7,053 nt of DNA from assembly GCA_005879435.1 (NCBI GenBank), contig VBKX01000526.1, forward strand, positions 1 to 7,053, in the 5' to 3' direction. The position numbers and the translations under genes are program-made. Shown here piece after piece: positions 6,023 through 7,053 of this stretch; the stretch's first letter is position 1; the number at the start of each line of letters is the position of its first letter. The notes under the pieces were generated by a model that was given only the letters and a program-made list of their open reading frames with translations, ran no database searches and was not told where the DNA came from. This stretch comes from Deltaproteobacteria bacterium. GTDB taxonomy: Bacteria; Desulfobacterota; Binatia; UBA9968.

Positions 6023-6221
6023 ATGTTTGAAAGCGTGAGATTCTTAATCTGCTGCGTGATTCAGAGCGGCGATTGCCGTGTCCTTAAGTTTCGCGGCGGC
6101 CCTGCCGTCTGCGGTCGCTTCTGACATTCTCGTCGCGCGCCACGGTGGTTCGGGCAAGCCGGATGACAACGAGTTCAACATTATCGAGCTTGATAAACCG
6201 CTAGCCAACGGCGGGAAATAG
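6023..6221 (+). pseudogene. Small exported protein gene with a frameshift in its signal peptide
   Basis: Not a family I recognise. The frame from ATG 6023 begins MFESVRFLICCVIQ, then diverges into a hydrophilic 33-residue product ending at TGA 6122-6124. From 6066 the neighbouring frame reads AAIAVSLSFAAALPSAVA, a textbook hydrophobic core and AVA cleavage site, followed by the mature part SDILVARHGG, SGKPDDNEFN and IIELDKPLANGGK, and TAG at 6219-6221. Joining the two needs one extra base removed (or two restored) near 6062-6066 and gives a 65-residue protein with a mature part of about 32 residues, acidic and glycine-rich, probably periplasmic or secreted. The join is an inference, but the perfect continuation of a signal peptide across the break is good evidence. 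Confidence 0.55.
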
Positions 6222-6338
6222 TTGTGCTTGAGGTCAGATCCAAACCAGCCAATGACGCCGCCGAGCCGATTAGGTTCATCGAAAGATCATTTGGTGGTGA
6301 CCAACCAGTAACAATGCGCGCTTACCATGCGTTCGATT

Positions 6339-6368
6339 CGTGCCGCCAGTCGATGGGGGCGCGTTTTT
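6339..6368 (+). terminator. Intrinsic terminator after the small exported-protein gene
   Basis: CGTGCC (6339-6344) pairs with GGCGCG (6358-6363), including one T-G wobble. After one G-G mismatch, CC (6346-6347) pairs with GG (6355-6356), leaving an AGTCGAT loop. TTTTT follows immediately at 6364-6368. This is the best terminator in the window and separates the exported-protein gene from the miniprotein and phosphatase downstream. Confidence 0.55.
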
Positions 6369-6423
6369 CTCAAACGGCTCCCCACCTGCGTTCAGGCAGA
6401 AGACAGTCGAGAAGCAAAAAGCG

Positions 6424-6432
6424 AAAGGGGAG
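6424..6432 (+). promoter_or_regulatory. Ribosome binding site for the 29-residue miniprotein
   Basis: AAAGGGGAG lies eight bases before GTG 6441. An ATG at 6433 abuts it too closely and opens only eight codons, so GTG 6441 is the better-placed start. Confidence 0.45.
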
Positions 6433-6440
6433 ATGCCATC

Positions 6441-6530
6441 GTGCGAGAAAATATTGAGTTAATCGCATGGCTGTTTCTCTGTGTCCTTTTTGAAATCGTC
6501 GGCACCATCGTTGTGAGCGTTTACGGCTAG
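6441..6530 (+). CDS. Candidate 29-residue single-span membrane miniprotein
   Basis: The frame from GTG 6441 to TAG 6528-6530 encodes VRENIELIAWLFLCVL followed by FEIVGTIVVSVYG. Residues 7-27 form one continuous hydrophobic segment long enough to cross a membrane, broken only by Glu18 and Gly21; the N-terminus is short and charged. A ribosome site stands at the correct distance and an intrinsic terminator lies just upstream, so it would need its own promoter or be the first gene of the phosphatase transcript, whose ATG is 70 bases further on. It is far too short for similarity searches to settle. The same frame is open back to ATG 6327, which would give 67 residues, but that start has no ribosome site and crosses the terminator. 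Function is unknown; regulatory membrane peptide and type I toxin-like peptide are both possible. Confidence 0.4.
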   Translation: MRENIELIAWLFLCVLFEIVGTIVVSVYG

Positions 6531-6587
6531 ACGGAATGTACGTCGTTTGTCCGAGATCGGTTCGTTATCAACAACTGAATTTCAACC

Positions 6588-6593
6588 GGGAGA
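6588..6593 (+). promoter_or_regulatory. Ribosome binding site for the partial phosphatase
   Basis: GGGAGA lies seven bases before ATG 6601 and supports that start over the out-of-frame ATG at 6596. Confidence 0.5.
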
Positions 6594-6600
6594 TAATGCT

Positions 6601-7053
6601 ATGCAGGTACAAGTTCTCCAAAAAATCAACTCGAGGAGCATTTTCCGTTTGCTGAAATTGCTCGTTTGTTTCGTCGCAATTTCGATTCTAGCCCATGACA
6701 TAGGCTTGGCAGCTCAGGCAAGCAGGAAACCAAGCGGCGCCTGCCAGATCAAGTCGGCGCGCGGTAACATTCAGCATGTCATTTACCTCATTTTCGACAA
6801 CGTGCATTTCCTGCGCGACAACCCGAATGTGCCTTCCGACCTTGAGCAGATGCCGAACCTGCTCAATTTTATTCGAAGCAACGGGACGTTACTCACAAAT
6901 AATCACACGGTCCTGATCTCGCACACAGCGAACGGGATCCTGACGAACCTCACGGGAATGTATTCAGACCGGCACGGGCAGTCCGTCGCCAACTCGTATC
7001 GGTACTTCAAGTCGGATGGAACGACCCTTTCTTCTTCGTCGTTCAAGTATTGG
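6601..7053 (+). CDS. Secreted alkaline phosphatase superfamily protein, N-terminal part (runs off the window)
   Basis: The first 151 residues are present and the frame is open to the window end. Residues 14-38 form a signal peptide (RLLK, then a hydrophobic core, then GLAA/QA), so the protein is exported. The catalytic domain starts at HVIYLIFDNVHF, where Asp66 occupies the first metal-ligand position. LISHTANGILTNLTG and MYSDRHG align column by column with the nucleotide pyrophosphatase segment FPSKTFPNHYTLVTG / LYPESHG, making Thr109 the predicted nucleophile; the usual Asn three residues later is Gly112 with Asn111 beside it, so the active site may differ slightly. It differs clearly from the 778 enzyme and is not a duplicate. 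The family is common in soil and sediment genomes as an uncharacterised alkaline phosphatase family protein (from memory). Substrate and C-terminal metal ligands cannot be judged because the gene is cut off. Confidence 0.8.
   Translation, partial: MQVQVLQKINSRSIFRLLKLLVCFVAISILAHDIGLAAQASRKPSGACQIKSARGNIQHVIYLIFDNVHFLRDNPNVPSDLEQMPNLLNFIRSNGTLLTNNHTVLISHTANGILTNLTGMYSDRHGQSVANSYRYFKSDGTTLSSSSFKYW

Noticed and set aside
6224..6457. 77-residue frame between the small exported gene and the miniprotein
   Set aside because: It crosses the intrinsic terminator, ends in a very basic low-complexity tail and lacks a ribosome site.

Overview
The window looks like a stretch of a mid-GC, Gram-negative, probably environmental bacterium. 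The lineage cannot be fixed from sequence alone. The DUF3047-type protein, the secreted alkaline-phosphatase-superfamily enzymes and the PPK1 type would fit Desulfobacterota, NC10, Rokubacteria, Binatota or similar soil and groundwater groups; this is an inference from family distribution as I remember it.

Layout: (1) About 13-552, minus strand, is a wrecked DUF3047-type gene. Its recognisable conserved segments lie in three reading frames with one in-frame stop, so no single open frame shows it. (2) 778-2655, plus strand, is an intact secreted phosphodiesterase / nucleotide-pyrophosphatase-type member of the alkaline phosphatase superfamily, with all expected metal ligands and the Thr nucleophile. 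(3) 2847-4833, plus strand, is polyphosphate kinase 1 (ppk). Its active-site residues are present, but the gene is broken twice: a -1 shift near 4370, and a second -1 change near 4729 where about 20-25 conserved codons are missing. The family's C-terminal tail reappears in a third frame and stops at 4831-4833. (4) 4834-5219 holds no gene I can support. (5) 5220-5588, minus strand, is an intact 122-residue cytoplasmic protein of unknown function. (6) 5589-6022 has no convincing gene but carries a perfect REP-like palindrome. (7) 6023-6221, plus strand, is a small exported-protein gene with an excellent ribosome binding site and a frameshift inside its signal peptide, followed by a good intrinsic terminator. 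(8) 6441-6530 is a candidate 29-residue single-span membrane miniprotein. (9) 6601 to the window end is the start of a second secreted alkaline-phosphatase-superfamily protein.

The functional theme is phosphorus: two exported phosphohydrolase-type enzymes flank a cytoplasmic polyphosphate kinase, which would fit scavenging phosphate outside and storing it inside. No Pho box or two-component gene that would prove co-regulation is visible.

The most striking feature is the density of reading-frame lesions (three in DUF3047, two in ppk, one in the small exported gene), next to perfectly open genes. Most single-base losses can be explained as GG reduced to G. Either this is real local gene decay or the consensus contains indel errors; read-level data would decide. 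I see no CRISPR array, tRNA, rRNA or transposase.
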